Shown here piece by piece: positions 46,111 through 54,820 of a DNA stretch of 64,000 bases. The notes under the pieces were generated by a model. It saw only the letters and a program-made list of their open reading frames with translations, had not been told where the DNA came from and did not search any database. Source of the DNA: Sphingomonas panacisoli (GTDB lineage Bacteria > Pseudomonadota > Alphaproteobacteria > Sphingomonadales > Sphingomonadaceae); NCBI RefSeq assembly GCF_007859635.1, contig NZ_CP042306.1, positions 2,666,001 through 2,730,000 on the forward strand, written 5' to 3'. Numbering within the stretch: position 1 is the stretch's first letter; each line of letters starts with the position of its first letter. Position numbers and translations under genes: made by a program.

Positions 46111-46557
46111 TTAATTCCCGCCCTGACGCCCGTATTTCCAGCCATATTTCTGGCTGCCGTCCATCAGGCTGATCTCGGCGTTCAGCCCCATCCCCTCACG
46201 CCAATAGTGGATCCGCTGCGGATAATCGTGGCTGGGATTGGCGAACACCATGTCGCGCGGTCCCGACGAGACCATCGGAAACGCGACCCGCTTCCCGCCC
46301 TTCACCGAACCGTAGAACACCAGCGTCCCATCGGCCCCGCGCTCGATCTGCATCGTCTCCCACGACTTGACCTGGTCGCCGCGGCCGTCGCGGCCCGACC
46401 CCATCATGTGGTCGGCGCGCGGGCCGGTCCAGCATTCCTCGGTCCAGTTGGGGCCCTTCTGCTCCAGCCAGCATCCGCTCATCCAGCCGGGCATCGCCGG
46501 CGCGTTCGACGCGCCCGTCGCCAGCAGGGCTAGGCCCATCACCATCAATCGCCGCAT
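46111..46557 (-). CDS. Secreted DUF6265-like protein
   Basis: The 148-residue product has a signal peptide (MRRLMVMGLALLATGASNA) and a beta-rich domain beginning P-G-W-M-S-G-C-W and E-E-C-W-T-G-P, then G-T-L-V-F-Y-G-S and a late F-A-N-P-S-H-D-Y-P-Q-R-I-H-Y-W. The W-x-x-G-x-W start and F-x-N-P-x-H-D-F-P-x-x-I-x-Y motif match a small lipocalin-like family that I recall as DUF6265. ATG 46557 is preceded by GGGGAGA at good spacing; ATG 46563 is the other choice. Function unknown. Converges on atpC. Confidence 0.7.
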   Translation of the reverse strand: MRRLMVMGLALLATGASNAPAMPGWMSGCWLEQKGPNWTEECWTGPRADHMMGSGRDGRGDQVKSWETMQIERGADGTLVFYGSVKGGKRVAFPMVSSGPRDMVFANPSHDYPQRIHYWREGMGLNAEISLMDGSQKYGWKYGRQGGN

Positions 46558-46943
46558 TGCCATCTCTCCCCGCGCGTCATGCGGCGCGCATAGCATAATA
46601 TCGTTCCAATGTAGGATTTCGTCTGACAGGCTCGCGCCATGCATCGGATGCGCCTTTTTCCCGTCATCGAGCAGCGCGTCACCGGCGCGTCGCCATCGCC
46701 TAGGCGGCGCGTTATCGTTGCGCGGACGTGTCGTCCGTGGCGCACGATCGTCGCGGCGGTGGCGCGTCCCCGGCGCTTCGCCGAAGCATCACCGGTGCAA
46801 ATCGGACAAACGGCGCCACGAGTGTCACCTATGTAACCTTCGGCGCCTCAAAACGGGAGCAGCCCCGGAGTCGCAAGCGGCCCCGCGCTCTGCTACGCTT
46901 CGCTCGCAGACCGGCCCAGCCGGCGTAGCAGGAGAGCCGCCCG
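46558..46943. other. Intergenic region upstream of the acyltransferase gene
   Basis: This 386-bp region lies between two divergent genes. I see no repeat family, RNA gene or open frame with convincing coding character. It should hold promoters for both neighbours, but no clear -35/-10 pair was found by eye. The last 50 bases include the AGGAGAG ribosome site of the acyltransferase. Confidence 0.5.
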
Positions 46944-48464
46944 ATGCAGCAATTGAGCGCGATGGACGCGTCGTTCGTCTACATGGAAACGCCGCATACG
47001 CCGATGCATATCGGGTCGGTCGGCATCTATGATCCCTCCACCGCGCCCGACGGGTTCGTGCGGTTCAAGGACATCCTGCGCTTCATCGAACAACGCCTGC
47101 CGGGCGCGCGGTCGTTCCGCCAGCGACTGGTGCGCGTGCCGTTCGACGTCGATCATCCCTATTGGATCGAAGACCCCGAGTTCGACATAGAATTCCACGT
47201 CCGCCACATCGCCCTCCCCAAGCCTGGCGACTGGCGTCAGCTGTGCATCCAGGTCGCGCGGCTCCACGCCCGCGCGATGGATCTGACCAAGCCGCTCTGG
47301 GAATTCACCGTGGTCGAGGGGCTCGACAATATCCCCGGCATCCCGCCGGGTTGCTTCGCCCTGGTGTCGAAGGTCCATCACGCAGCGATCGACGGCATGT
47401 CGGGGGTCGAGATGTCGGCCGCCGTGCACGACCTCGACGCGAAGATGACCGCACCGGAGAAGCCCGACACCTGGCAACCCGACAACATGCCCCGCGTCGC
47501 CGATCTGCTGGCGCGCAGTTACTTCAACAATCTGCTCCAGCCGATGCGCATCGCCGAGACGATCGGCCGCTCGCTGCCCGGCATGGCGAAGCTCGCGGTG
47601 CAGGCCGGCAAGGGCGACGTCAGTCTCAAGAACACCCGCCCCGCGCCCAAGACGCGCTTCAACGGCAAGGTCTCCGCGCATCGCGTGTGGGACGCCGTGC
47701 CGTTCAAGCTCGCCGAGGTCCGCGCGATCAAGGAAGCGGTGCCGGATGCGACGGTCAACGATGTGATCCTGACGGTCGTCGGCGGGGCGTTGCGCAGCTA
47801 CCTCAAGGACAAAGGCGACCTGCCCAAGGAAACGCTGACCGCGATGGCGCCGATTTCGGTGCGGCAGGAGGGCGAGAAGGCGGCGCTCGGCAATCTCGTG
47901 TCGGCGATGGTGGTGGGGCTCGGCACGCAGATCGAGGATCCGCTCGAACGCCTGCGCTTCGTCCATGACGACGCGGTCAATTCGAAGGCGATGACCAACG
48001 CGGTCGGGGCGAAGACGCTGGCAGATTACAGCAAGCTCATCCCCTCAGGCCTCGCGGGCCTGGGCGCGCGGCTCTACACGCGGGTGGGCGCGGCGAATAT
48101 GCACGCGCCCGCGTTCAACTGCGTCGTGACCAACGTACCCGGCCCCAAGGTGCCGCTCTATTTCTGCGGCGCGAAGATGGTCGCGATGGCGGGAACGGCG
48201 CCGGTGTTCGACAGCATGGGGTTGATCCACCCGGTCTATTCCTATGTCGATACGATCGCGGTGTCGTTCACCGCCGATCGCGACATGCTGCCCGATCCCG
48301 ACGTCTATGCGGCCGCGCTGCGGTCGTCGTTCGAGGCGCTGAAAGCGGCGGCGCTCAAGCCCGCTGCCGCGAAGAAGGAAGCTAACGAGAACAAGCCGGC
48401 GCCGCGCAAGGCACCGGCCAAGCCCAAACCCGCGCCCAAGCGCGCTGCCAAAGGAGCGAAGTGA
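46944..48464 (+). CDS. Wax ester synthase/diacylglycerol acyltransferase (WS/DGAT)
   Basis: These bifunctional enzymes make wax esters or triacylglycerol from acyl-CoA. The 506-residue product has the active-site motif H-H-A-A-I-D-G at 145-151 and the family start Q-Q-L-S-A-M-D-A-S-F. Conserved downstream segments are V-N-D-V-I-L-T-V-V-G-G-A-L near 271-283 and N-V-P-G-P near 396-400. The last 40 residues form a Lys/Ala/Pro-rich tail that could bind polyanions or granule surfaces. Its stop overlaps the phasin start (TGATG), linking neutral lipid synthesis to granule coating. Confidence 0.93.
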   Translation: MQQLSAMDASFVYMETPHTPMHIGSVGIYDPSTAPDGFVRFKDILRFIEQRLPGARSFRQRLVRVPFDVDHPYWIEDPEFDIEFHVRHIALPKPGDWRQLCIQVARLHARAMDLTKPLWEFTVVEGLDNIPGIPPGCFALVSKVHHAAIDGMSGVEMSAAVHDLDAKMTAPEKPDTWQPDNMPRVADLLARSYFNNLLQPMRIAETIGRSLPGMAKLAVQAGKGDVSLKNTRPAPKTRFNGKVSAHRVWDAVPFKLAEVRAIKEAVPDATVNDVILTVVGGALRSYLKDKGDLPKETLTAMAPISVRQEGEKAALGNLVSAMVVGLGTQIEDPLERLRFVHDDAVNSKAMTNAVGAKTLADYSKLIPSGLAGLGARLYTRVGAANMHAPAFNCVVTNVPGPKVPLYFCGAKMVAMAGTAPVFDSMGLIHPVYSYVDTIAVSFTADRDMLPDPDVYAAALRSSFEALKAAALKPAAAKKEANENKPAPRKAPAKPKPAPKRAAKGAK

Positions 48465-48841
48465 TGGCGAAGAAGGTCAAGGACGCGATCGAGAAAGGCG
48501 CCAAGCGCGCGAAGGACGCGACCGACCGCGCGGCGACGGCGGCGAAGGGCGTCGCCGATCGCGTCGAAGCGGCCGGCGACCGCGTCCGCAAATCGGGCGA
48601 GAAGATCGCCAAGCAGGGCTCGGCGGTCAGCCTCAAGGTGATCGAGCAGGCCGAACTCAACACCCGCGAAGCGTTCGCCGCGATGCGAGCCGCCGCGGCC
48701 GCCGCGAACCCGGCCGAAGTCGCGAAAATCCAGGGCGACTATCTGCGCCAGCAGGGCGCCCGCTCGCTCGCGCACGCGCGGGAGATCGGCGAGATGATCA
48801 TGCAGATCGGCCGCGAGGCGACCGGGACGGAAAAGAAGTAG
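48464..48841 (+). CDS. Phasin-like granule-associated protein
   Basis: Phasins coat storage granules. The 125-residue product has a basic, Ala/Lys-rich N-terminus (about 1-50), then an amphipathic helix with Q-A-E-L-N-T-R-E-A-F-A-A-M-R-A-A-A (about 63-80), V-A-K-I-Q-G-D-Y-L-R-Q-Q (about 90-101), and a late helix to the end, which fits the phasin family. The ATG at 48464 overlaps the acyltransferase stop; a GTG at 48461 is possible. Its position between the WS/DGAT and PhaC/PhaE genes fits a shared lipid-granule role. Confidence 0.85.
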   Translation: MAKKVKDAIEKGAKRAKDATDRAATAAKGVADRVEAAGDRVRKSGEKIAKQGSAVSLKVIEQAELNTREAFAAMRAAAAAANPAEVAKIQGDYLRQQGARSLAHAREIGEMIMQIGREATGTEKK

Positions 48842-48852
48842 GACGTTCGCCG

Positions 48853-49428
48853 ATGTTGCGCGTCATTCTGGGGGCCATCGCGCTTGCCTGCCTGGCCGCC
48901 GGCATGTTGCCGGCGCATGCCCAAGAGGTACTGTCGGCGGCGCGCGACGGCCAGAAGGATTTCGACTTCGAAATCGGCACGTGGACCACGTCGGTTCGCG
49001 TGCTGCGCAACTCGCTATCCGGCCAGACGCCCGACTGGGCCGAATATACGGGCACCAGCGTCGTTAAGCCGTTGCTCGACGGGCGCGCCAATTTCGTCGA
49101 GCTTTCGGTCGCAGGCGCCAAGGGCAAGATCGAGGGTGGATCGCTACGGCTCTACAATCCGCAGACGCGGCAATGGAGCCTCAACTTCGCGTCTTTGCGC
49201 AACGGGATGCTCACCGCGCCGGTCTATGGCGGGTTCGGGGAGTCGAAGCGCGGCGTCTTCTACGGTCAGGACATGGTCGATGGGCGCGCCGTGATGGTGC
49301 GGTTCGTCATCACCCTGGTCTCACCGAGCGAGGCGCATTTCGACCAGGCTTTCTCGACGGATGGCGGCGCGACGTGGGAGAGCAATTGGGTCGCGGTCGA
49401 TACGCTGAGGACGCGCTCTACCGGCTAG
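48853..49428 (+). CDS. Secreted DUF1579-like protein
   Basis: The 191-residue product has a signal peptide (MLRVILGAIALACLAAGMLPAHA) and a beta-rich domain with D-F-D-F-E-I-G-T-W, L-D-G-R-A-N, L-R-L-Y-N-P-Q-T-R-Q-W and W-E-S-N-W near the end. This pattern, an opening F-x-x-G-x-W and a closing W-E-x-N-W, suits the DUF1579-type calycin-like families. Function unknown. It follows the phasin by 11 bp, so it may belong to the same operon. Its 3' end overlaps the alpha/beta hydrolase stop on the other strand by four bases. Confidence 0.75.
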   Translation: MLRVILGAIALACLAAGMLPAHAQEVLSAARDGQKDFDFEIGTWTTSVRVLRNSLSGQTPDWAEYTGTSVVKPLLDGRANFVELSVAGAKGKIEGGSLRLYNPQTRQWSLNFASLRNGMLTAPVYGGFGESKRGVFYGQDMVDGRAVMVRFVITLVSPSEAHFDQAFSTDGGATWESNWVAVDTLRTRSTG

Positions 49429-50216
49429 GCGTGTCCGGCCGACGGATAGACCAAAGCGCGCAGCCCGCTGCGTTCGAACGGGTGCCAGTCGTCCTCGGCC
49501 TGCGCCAACCGGTCCGCGATCGCGTACAGCACGCTGGCGTTGACCCCGAGGCCGCAATGACTGCCATGGACCTCGATATTGTCGGACATCGGTCCGATTT
49601 CCTCGCAGCAATTCTGCCACGCGACGACGCCGTCGGCCCGCGAATAGATCGCGGTCGAGGGCACTGGGGGCGGCGCGGAGACTTCGTGGAGTTGCGCCTT
49701 GGTATGGTCGGCGTCGATCTTCTGGCCGGTCAGCATTTCGTAGGCACGCCAGACGTTCGACGCCTTGGGACTGCCCGAAAAGGGCGAGCCGAGCGTTATG
49801 ACCTGGCGGATCGCGTGCGGGATGCGCTTGGCGACCAGTCGCGCCATGACGCCACCGAGGCTCCAGCCGACCAGGCTGACCTTCTGCCCGCTCGCCTCGT
49901 GCACCGCGAGCACGCGCTCGATCAGCTTCTCGCCCTGATGCCCGATCGCCTTGGGACCCAAGTTGCGGCCGAGATCCCAGGTATGCGCGGCATAACCGTG
50001 CCGCTTGAGGAAGCCGCGCAGGATACCGGTCGACCGGTCGCTGGTGACGAAGCCCGGCAGCACGATGACCGGATGCCCGTCGCCCTTGGGCGCGGTCGCC
50101 AGCATCGGCGCGGCCCACGGCAATGTGCCCAATTCGAACAAAGCACGCGGCAATTCGGTCAGCGCGAGCAGCGCGGACGGCGCCTTGACGCTCGTTGGGG
50201 GTACTGCACTGGCCAT
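49425..50216 (-). CDS. Alpha/beta hydrolase, lipase-like
   Basis: The 263-residue product has the alpha/beta hydrolase fold: P-V-I-V-L-P-G-F near 48-55 for the oxyanion side, nucleophile in G-W-S-L-G-G (about 116-121, Ser at 118), S-R-A-D-G-V-V near 191-197 (acid), and H-C-G-L near 219-222 (His). I took ATG 50216, after GGAGAAGAG; ATG 50246 is in frame upstream. The closeness to PhaC and the acyltransferase suggests action on lipids or polyesters, but the true substrate is unknown. No signal peptide is evident. Confidence 0.85.
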   Translation of the reverse strand: MASAVPPTSVKAPSALLALTELPRALFELGTLPWAAPMLATAPKGDGHPVIVLPGFVTSDRSTGILRGFLKRHGYAAHTWDLGRNLGPKAIGHQGEKLIERVLAVHEASGQKVSLVGWSLGGVMARLVAKRIPHAIRQVITLGSPFSGSPKASNVWRAYEMLTGQKIDADHTKAQLHEVSAPPPVPSTAIYSRADGVVAWQNCCEEIGPMSDNIEVHGSHCGLGVNASVLYAIADRLAQAEDDWHPFERSGLRALVYPSAGHA

Positions 50217-50273
50217 CAACTCTTCTCCCTGCATGGCGAGCGGCATCTACGCGCCGTCTCGCCGATTCGATCC

Positions 50274-50807
50274 CTATTCGATACCGATCGCCTGATGTCG
50301 CGCCGCGACGCGCGCGGCGTCGTAGCTGAGGATGGCGATGTCGTGGCTTGTGCCGTCCGCCCCGCGCACCTGATCTTTCAACATCGCCTCCGCGCGGAAA
50401 CCGACGCCTTCGAAAAGCGCGATCGACCCGGTCTGGTCCACCGTCATCCGCGCGGTCAGCTTGGCGAGGCCGCGTTGCTGCGCGATCATGAAGATCGCCT
50501 GGAGCAAGTCGCTCCCCAGCCCCGATCCGCGTCGGCCGGACGCAACGAGCAACCGCACCTCACCGACATGGCGCGACCAGCTGAGCGGATCGTGGACCAA
50601 CGCCGCGGTCGCGACGATCGCGCCGCCATCCTCGGCAACCAGACTGTCGATCTCCCCGGTTTCGATCGCATCGAGCCATGCCGTGACCACACGCGGTTCG
50701 CGCACGTCGCGGCTGAGGAACAGCAGATCGTGCTCGGGCAGGCTCGCGGCGAAGGCGATCACCTTGTCGCGGTCCTCGGGACGGAAGCGGCGGATGACGT
50801 GGCTCAT
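50274..50807 (-). CDS. GNAT-family N-acetyltransferase
   Basis: The 177-residue product has GNAT features: I-R-R-F-R-P-E-D near 5-12, V-G-E-V-R-L-L-V near 80-87, and the acetyl-CoA loop R-R-G-S-G-L-G near 91-97, followed by V-D-Q-T-G-S-I-A-L-F-E-G-V-G-F near 125-139. Its ATG overlaps the phaC stop by four bases (ATGA), so it is translated with PhaC. An enzyme of this kind in a PHA operon is unusual; the substrate is open. ATG 50807 is preferred to 50846. Confidence 0.88.
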   Translation of the reverse strand: MSHVIRRFRPEDRDKVIAFAASLPEHDLLFLSRDVREPRVVTAWLDAIETGEIDSLVAEDGGAIVATAALVHDPLSWSRHVGEVRLLVASGRRGSGLGSDLLQAIFMIAQQRGLAKLTARMTVDQTGSIALFEGVGFRAEAMLKDQVRGADGTSHDIAILSYDAARVAARHQAIGIE

Positions 50808-51874
50808 GTCGATCGCTCTCCCAGCCACGCGACGAGGTTTGGCCACAGCCGCTTGATCGCGTTCGGGCCGGCGACCAAGCTGACATGCCCGCCCTTGAGC
50901 ATGATGCCCTGCTTGTCGGTCGATCCGACCATGTCGATCAGCGGTGCGGACGCCGCGGTCGGGACGATATGGTCGTGCTCGGCCGTGACGTGAAGGAACG
51001 GCACCGTGATCTCGGACAGATCGACTATCTGCCCACCGACATCGAGCGTCCCCGCGAGCAACTCATTGCCCCACATCAGTTTCTTCGTCGTCTGGCGGAA
51101 ATACTCGCCCGCCAGCGGCAGGCTGTCCGAGGTCCAGCGATCGAACATGCGATACGACTTCACGAACTCGTCGTTCCACAGATTGTCGTAGAGCCGGATA
51201 TTGCCCGCGGTGCGCGCGGCGGGGCGCAGCATATCGAACGCCGTGTAGAGGTAGTCGCCCGGGCAATTGCCGAACGTATCGACCAGCTTATCGACGTCGA
51301 AGAAGCGCCGATCGGCCCAGGTCTGGAACATCTCCATCTGCGAAAAATCGACCGGCGTGGTGAAGGTGACGAGGTTCGCGAGCCCCGCGTCGGGATGCAG
51401 CGCCGCCCAAAGCAGCGACAACACGCCGCCGAAACAATAGCCGACGACGTTGATGTCATCCTCGCCCGTCTCCGCCTTCACCCGCGCGACCGCGGCCGGC
51501 AGGAAATCGAGCACATAGCTTTCCAGCGTCAGATTCTTCTCGTCGGCGCGCGGCGCATCCCAGTCGAGCATGAACACGTCGAACCCGGCGTCCAGGAGAT
51601 ATTCGACCAGGCTTTGCCCCGGCACCATGTCGAAGATATAACCGCGGTTGGTCGTCGCCATCACCAGCAGGATCGGCACGCGATACACGTCGTCGGTACG
51701 CGGATGGTAGTGATAGAGCCGCATCGTGCCGCGTTCGATCAGCACGTCCTTGGGCGTCGCGCCGAGTGTCGGCCCGCTGGTCTGGAAGTATTCGAGCCCT
51801 TTCAGGTTGCGCTGCATCGCCCGTTCAAACTCGACGCGCGCTGCGTCGGCCATGTCGAGGGCGGCGGTCGCCAA
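50804..51874 (-). CDS. phaC: Class III poly(3-hydroxyalkanoate) synthase, PhaC subunit
   Basis: PhaC polymerises hydroxyacyl-CoA. The 356-residue length is that of class III synthases, which work with PhaE. The catalytic triad is Cys147 (G-Y-C-F-G-G at 145-150), Asp301 (A-E-H-D-H) and His330 (K-G-G-H-V-S), near the positions known in the family. It lies 3 bp after the PhaE-like gene and overlaps the acetyltransferase gene. Class III is less usual in sphingomonads than class I and II. Confidence 0.92.
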   Translation of the reverse strand: MATAALDMADAARVEFERAMQRNLKGLEYFQTSGPTLGATPKDVLIERGTMRLYHYHPRTDDVYRVPILLVMATTNRGYIFDMVPGQSLVEYLLDAGFDVFMLDWDAPRADEKNLTLESYVLDFLPAAVARVKAETGEDDINVVGYCFGGVLSLLWAALHPDAGLANLVTFTTPVDFSQMEMFQTWADRRFFDVDKLVDTFGNCPGDYLYTAFDMLRPAARTAGNIRLYDNLWNDEFVKSYRMFDRWTSDSLPLAGEYFRQTTKKLMWGNELLAGTLDVGGQIVDLSEITVPFLHVTAEHDHIVPTAASAPLIDMVGSTDKQGIMLKGGHVSLVAGPNAIKRLWPNLVAWLGERST

Positions 51875-51877
51875 GCG

Positions 51878-52225
51878 TCAGCCCTTGGCCGCCGGGGGTT
51901 TGCGCGTCCGGCTCGGCTTGGGCCGGCTGGCGCGCTCCGGCGGACCGCCGAGTTTCTCCTCGATCCGGCCCAACGTCGCCTCCATTCGGGCGAGCCGAGC
52001 GGACAGGTCCTCGATTTCGGCGCGGCTCGGCATGTTGGCGGCGGCCAGCGCACGGGTCATCATGGCATTCACGGCTTCCTGATTGTTCATTTGCGCGGCG
52101 GTGGCGCCGTGCATGAAGCGCGTGAATTCGTCCGACTTGGCGACGCCGCCGCCAAGACTGTTCGCCATCTTCTCCCATTCGCCCAGCATCTCGCGGAACA
52201 TCGCGGCCGGATCGGTGCTAGTCAT
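51878..52225 (-). CDS. phaE: PhaE-like PHA synthase subunit, very short
   Basis: The 115-residue product ends with a pattern like the conserved C-terminal part of PhaE: N-x-P-S-R-A-E-I-E-D-L-S-A-R-L-A-R-M-E (about 64-82), followed by a basic Pro/Lys/Arg tail. Typical PhaE proteins have about 300-360 residues, so this one keeps only the conserved end plus about 60 residues with M-L-G-E-W-E-K-M-A near 13-21. Because phaC is intact 3 bp downstream, the short form may suffice to form the synthase complex. I took ATG 52225; an ATG six bases upstream is the alternative. Confidence 0.75.
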   Translation of the reverse strand: MTSTDPAAMFREMLGEWEKMANSLGGGVAKSDEFTRFMHGATAAQMNNQEAVNAMMTRALAAANMPSRAEIEDLSARLARMEATLGRIEEKLGGPPERASRPKPSRTRKPPAAKG

Positions 52226-52351
52226 GCGCACATCCTGAGTCCGCTTGCCGGATACGTCAAGCGAGCATTTTCGCTGCGGTGGGACGGCACAGCGGCGGCT
52301 GCATCGTCACACGTAACCGGTTCTTAGGTCCCGTCTGGCATAGCGGCGACC

Positions 52352-54820
52352 ATGGCTGCCCTGCGCTATCCGCTGATCGATCCCAACCCGCCGCGGCTGA
52401 GCGAGCATCTGGACGTGCTGAAGCGGGTCGAGGAATCGGGAATCTACTCCAACAACGGCCCGGAACTGCGCGCGTTCGAAGCGGAAGCGACGGCGAAGCT
52501 GTTCGACGGCCAGGGCGCCTGCCTTGGGGTCGGCAACGCCACGCTGGGCCTGATGCTGGCGATCCGGCACGCGATCGGCCGAGCCCCCGGGCACGGCAAG
52601 CTCGCTTTGATGCCAGTCTTCACTTTTGCGGCAACCGCGCAGGCGGCCGAATGGTGCGGACTGACGCCGCTGCTCGCCGATATCGATCCCGGCGACTGGA
52701 CGATGTGCGCGGCGGCCGAAGAGCGGCTGCTGCAACGGCATGGCGATCGGATCGCCGCGGTCATCCCCTATGCGACGTTCGGCACCGCGATCGATCTCGA
52801 CCGCTATGCCTGGCTGATGCGGCGCTATCAGGTGGGTGTGGTGATCGACGCCGCCGCTTCGCTGGGCACGATCGACGCCGAGGGACAAGGGTTCGGTACC
52901 GGTGCGCCGTTCGCGATCGTCTACTCGCTTCACGCCACCAAGACCTTTGCCGTGGCCGAGGGCGGGTTGATCCATTGCGGCGACCCTGCCGTGATCGACG
53001 AGCTGCGCCGGATGGGCAATTTCGGGTTCGCCGGCAGCCGAGCGGCGACGATGCCGGGGCTGAACGCCAAGATGCCGGAGATCGTCGCCGCCATGGCGCG
53101 GCTCAAGCTCGCCGAGATCGATCGGGTGGTCGCCAGTCGCGCGGAGGTCGAAACGGCCTATCGCGATGTGATGGCCAACGTGACCCTGCAGCAGGTCGCA
53201 GGCGAACGCCGTGCGACGCAATTCATGCCGGCACTGCTGCCAGTTCACGTCGATCGCAACCGCGTGATTGCCGCGCTGGCGGCCGAAGGCATCGGTTGCG
53301 GCGCGTATTTCAGCCCGCATTTGGGGCAGCAGCCTTGGTTCCGCGACCATGCGCTGGCCGGACCGACACCGGTCGCCGACGACGTCGCCGCGCGCGTCAT
53401 TTCTCTGCCGATCACCGACGCGATGACCCCGGCGGATGCGCGCGCGATCGCGACACAGGTCGATGCGATCGTCGCCGCGCAAGGCATCTCGACACGCCCG
53501 AGTGCAATCGATTCCATGCTGGTGATCGGCGGCGGCCCCGCGGGCACCGCTTTGCTCACCGCAGCGTCGAAGCAGGGCAAGCTCGCGGACCTGGCGCAAG
53601 CCGGCCTGACCATCGTCGAACGCGACGACGCGCTCGGCGGCGGACGCCTTGGACGCTACGCCATTTCCTCGGACTCGACCGCAGAGACCTTCCTCAGCGC
53701 GGTCAAGGACAACCCGCATCCCGAGATCGCGGCGTTGGTCGATCATCCCGCGGCGCGCCAAGTGGCGAAGTTCGCCGGCGCGCTCGGCGTGCCGCTGGTC
53801 GATGCCGGGCCGCTGCTGCGCGTGACCGGCGATCGGCTGGCGCAGATCGTCTCGGCGAACGGTGGTCGCGTCGCAACGGGGCATGAAGTTATCGACGCGC
53901 GCCGCCAGCCCGACGGCGGCTGGTCCACGCGCGTGCGGCGACTGTCCGACGGCGCGATTAGCGACCATCGCTCGACAACCATCGTGATCGCGACAGGGGG
54001 TCACCAGCCGCTCAATCGTCTCGTCGGCCAGCACGTCGCCGGCGTGCCGCTCCATCAACTCGCCGACGGCAAGCTGATGCAGTCGGACGAATTGCTGGCG
54101 CTCGGCGGGCTCGATCGTGCTGCGGATGTGCTGCGCAGCAAACGAAATCCCAAGGTCGTGGTCATCGGCGGCTCGACCAGTGCGCTCGCCAGCGTCGCGT
54201 TGATGCTCCGCAGCCGCCCCGGCATCGCGTTCGGCGCCGGCGGGATCACCCTGCTCCATCGACGCCCGCTTCGCCCCTTCTATCACAGCGCCGAGGCCGC
54301 GCGCGCCGACAGCTTCGACGACTTCACCGACGACGACATCTGCCCGGTATCGGGCTTCGTCTACCGCCTCGGCGGCTTCCGGCTCGAAGCGCGCGAGCTC
54401 GTGCTGCGGATGCTGCAGGTCGATGGCCGCGCGCCCGATCCGCGTGTCGCGTCGCACCTGATTGGCGACAACGAGAACGCCGCGCGGCGGATGATCGAAG
54501 ATGCCGATCTCGTCATCGGGGCGCTCGGCTATCGCCCGCACGCGCTGCCGCTGTTCGACGTCGCCGGCCAACCGATCGCACTCGCCGCGCATGACGGCCG
54601 GCCGATGGTCGATCCGCATTGCCGCGTGCTCGATGCGAACGACCGACCGATCCCGGGCGTATTCGGCATCGGCCTTGCCGCCGGCTTCGTCCCGTGGGGC
54701 CGCCTCGGCGGCGAGGCAAGCTTCAGGGGCCAGGCCAACGGCTTGTGGTTGTGGCAGAACGACGTTGGGCAAATGATCGTCGATCAAGTGCTCGGCGAAC
54801 AGGAGCGCGCGGTCGCATGA
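52352..54820 (+). CDS. Fusion of DegT/DnrJ/EryC1-type aminotransferase and FAD-dependent oxidoreductase
   Basis: The 822-residue product has two halves in one unbroken frame. Residues 1 to about 375 match PLP sugar aminotransferases: L-G-V-G-N-A-T-L-G near 56-64, D-A-A-A-S-L-G near 168-174, and the PLP lysine, Lys197, in S-L-H-A-T-K-T-F-A-V-A-E-G-G. From about 389 an FAD-binding Rossmann motif (V-I-G-G-G-P-A-G-T-A) opens the second half. V-V-V-I-G-G-S-T-S-A-L-A near 601-612 looks like an NAD(P)-binding turn, and a late G-I-G-L-A-A-G-F-V-P-W completes the fold. Both halves seem to keep their key residues. I know of no characterised enzyme with this architecture. It overlaps the next gene, a glycosyltransferase, by four bases. 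A role in making and oxidising an amino sugar is inferred. Confidence 0.85.
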   Translation: MAALRYPLIDPNPPRLSEHLDVLKRVEESGIYSNNGPELRAFEAEATAKLFDGQGACLGVGNATLGLMLAIRHAIGRAPGHGKLALMPVFTFAATAQAAEWCGLTPLLADIDPGDWTMCAAAEERLLQRHGDRIAAVIPYATFGTAIDLDRYAWLMRRYQVGVVIDAAASLGTIDAEGQGFGTGAPFAIVYSLHATKTFAVAEGGLIHCGDPAVIDELRRMGNFGFAGSRAATMPGLNAKMPEIVAAMARLKLAEIDRVVASRAEVETAYRDVMANVTLQQVAGERRATQFMPALLPVHVDRNRVIAALAAEGIGCGAYFSPHLGQQPWFRDHALAGPTPVADDVAARVISLPITDAMTPADARAIATQVDAIVAAQGISTRPSAIDSMLVIGGGPAGTALLTAASKQGKLADLAQAGLTIVERDDALGGGRLGRYAISSDSTAETFLSAVKDNPHPEIAALVDHPAARQVAKFAGALGVPLVDAGPLLRVTGDRLAQIVSANGGRVATGHEVIDARRQPDGGWSTRVRRLSDGAISDHRSTTIVIATGGHQPLNRLVGQHVAGVPLHQLADGKLMQSDELLALGGLDRAADVLRSKRNPKVVVIGGSTSALASVALMLRSRPGIAFGAGGITLLHRRPLRPFYHSAEAARADSFDDFTDDDICPVSGFVYRLGGFRLEARELVLRMLQVDGRAPDPRVASHLIGDNENAARRMIEDADLVIGALGYRPHALPLFDVAGQPIALAAHDGRPMVDPHCRVLDANDRPIPGVFGIGLAAGFVPWGRLGGEASFRGQANGLWLWQNDVGQMIVDQVLGEQERAVA

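Noticed and set aside
52307..54787. 826-codon frame opposite the aminotransferase-oxidoreductase fusion
   Set aside because: Although longer than the sense gene, it has no recognisable domain and is rich in Arg and His, while the sense frame has clear PLP and FAD motifs.
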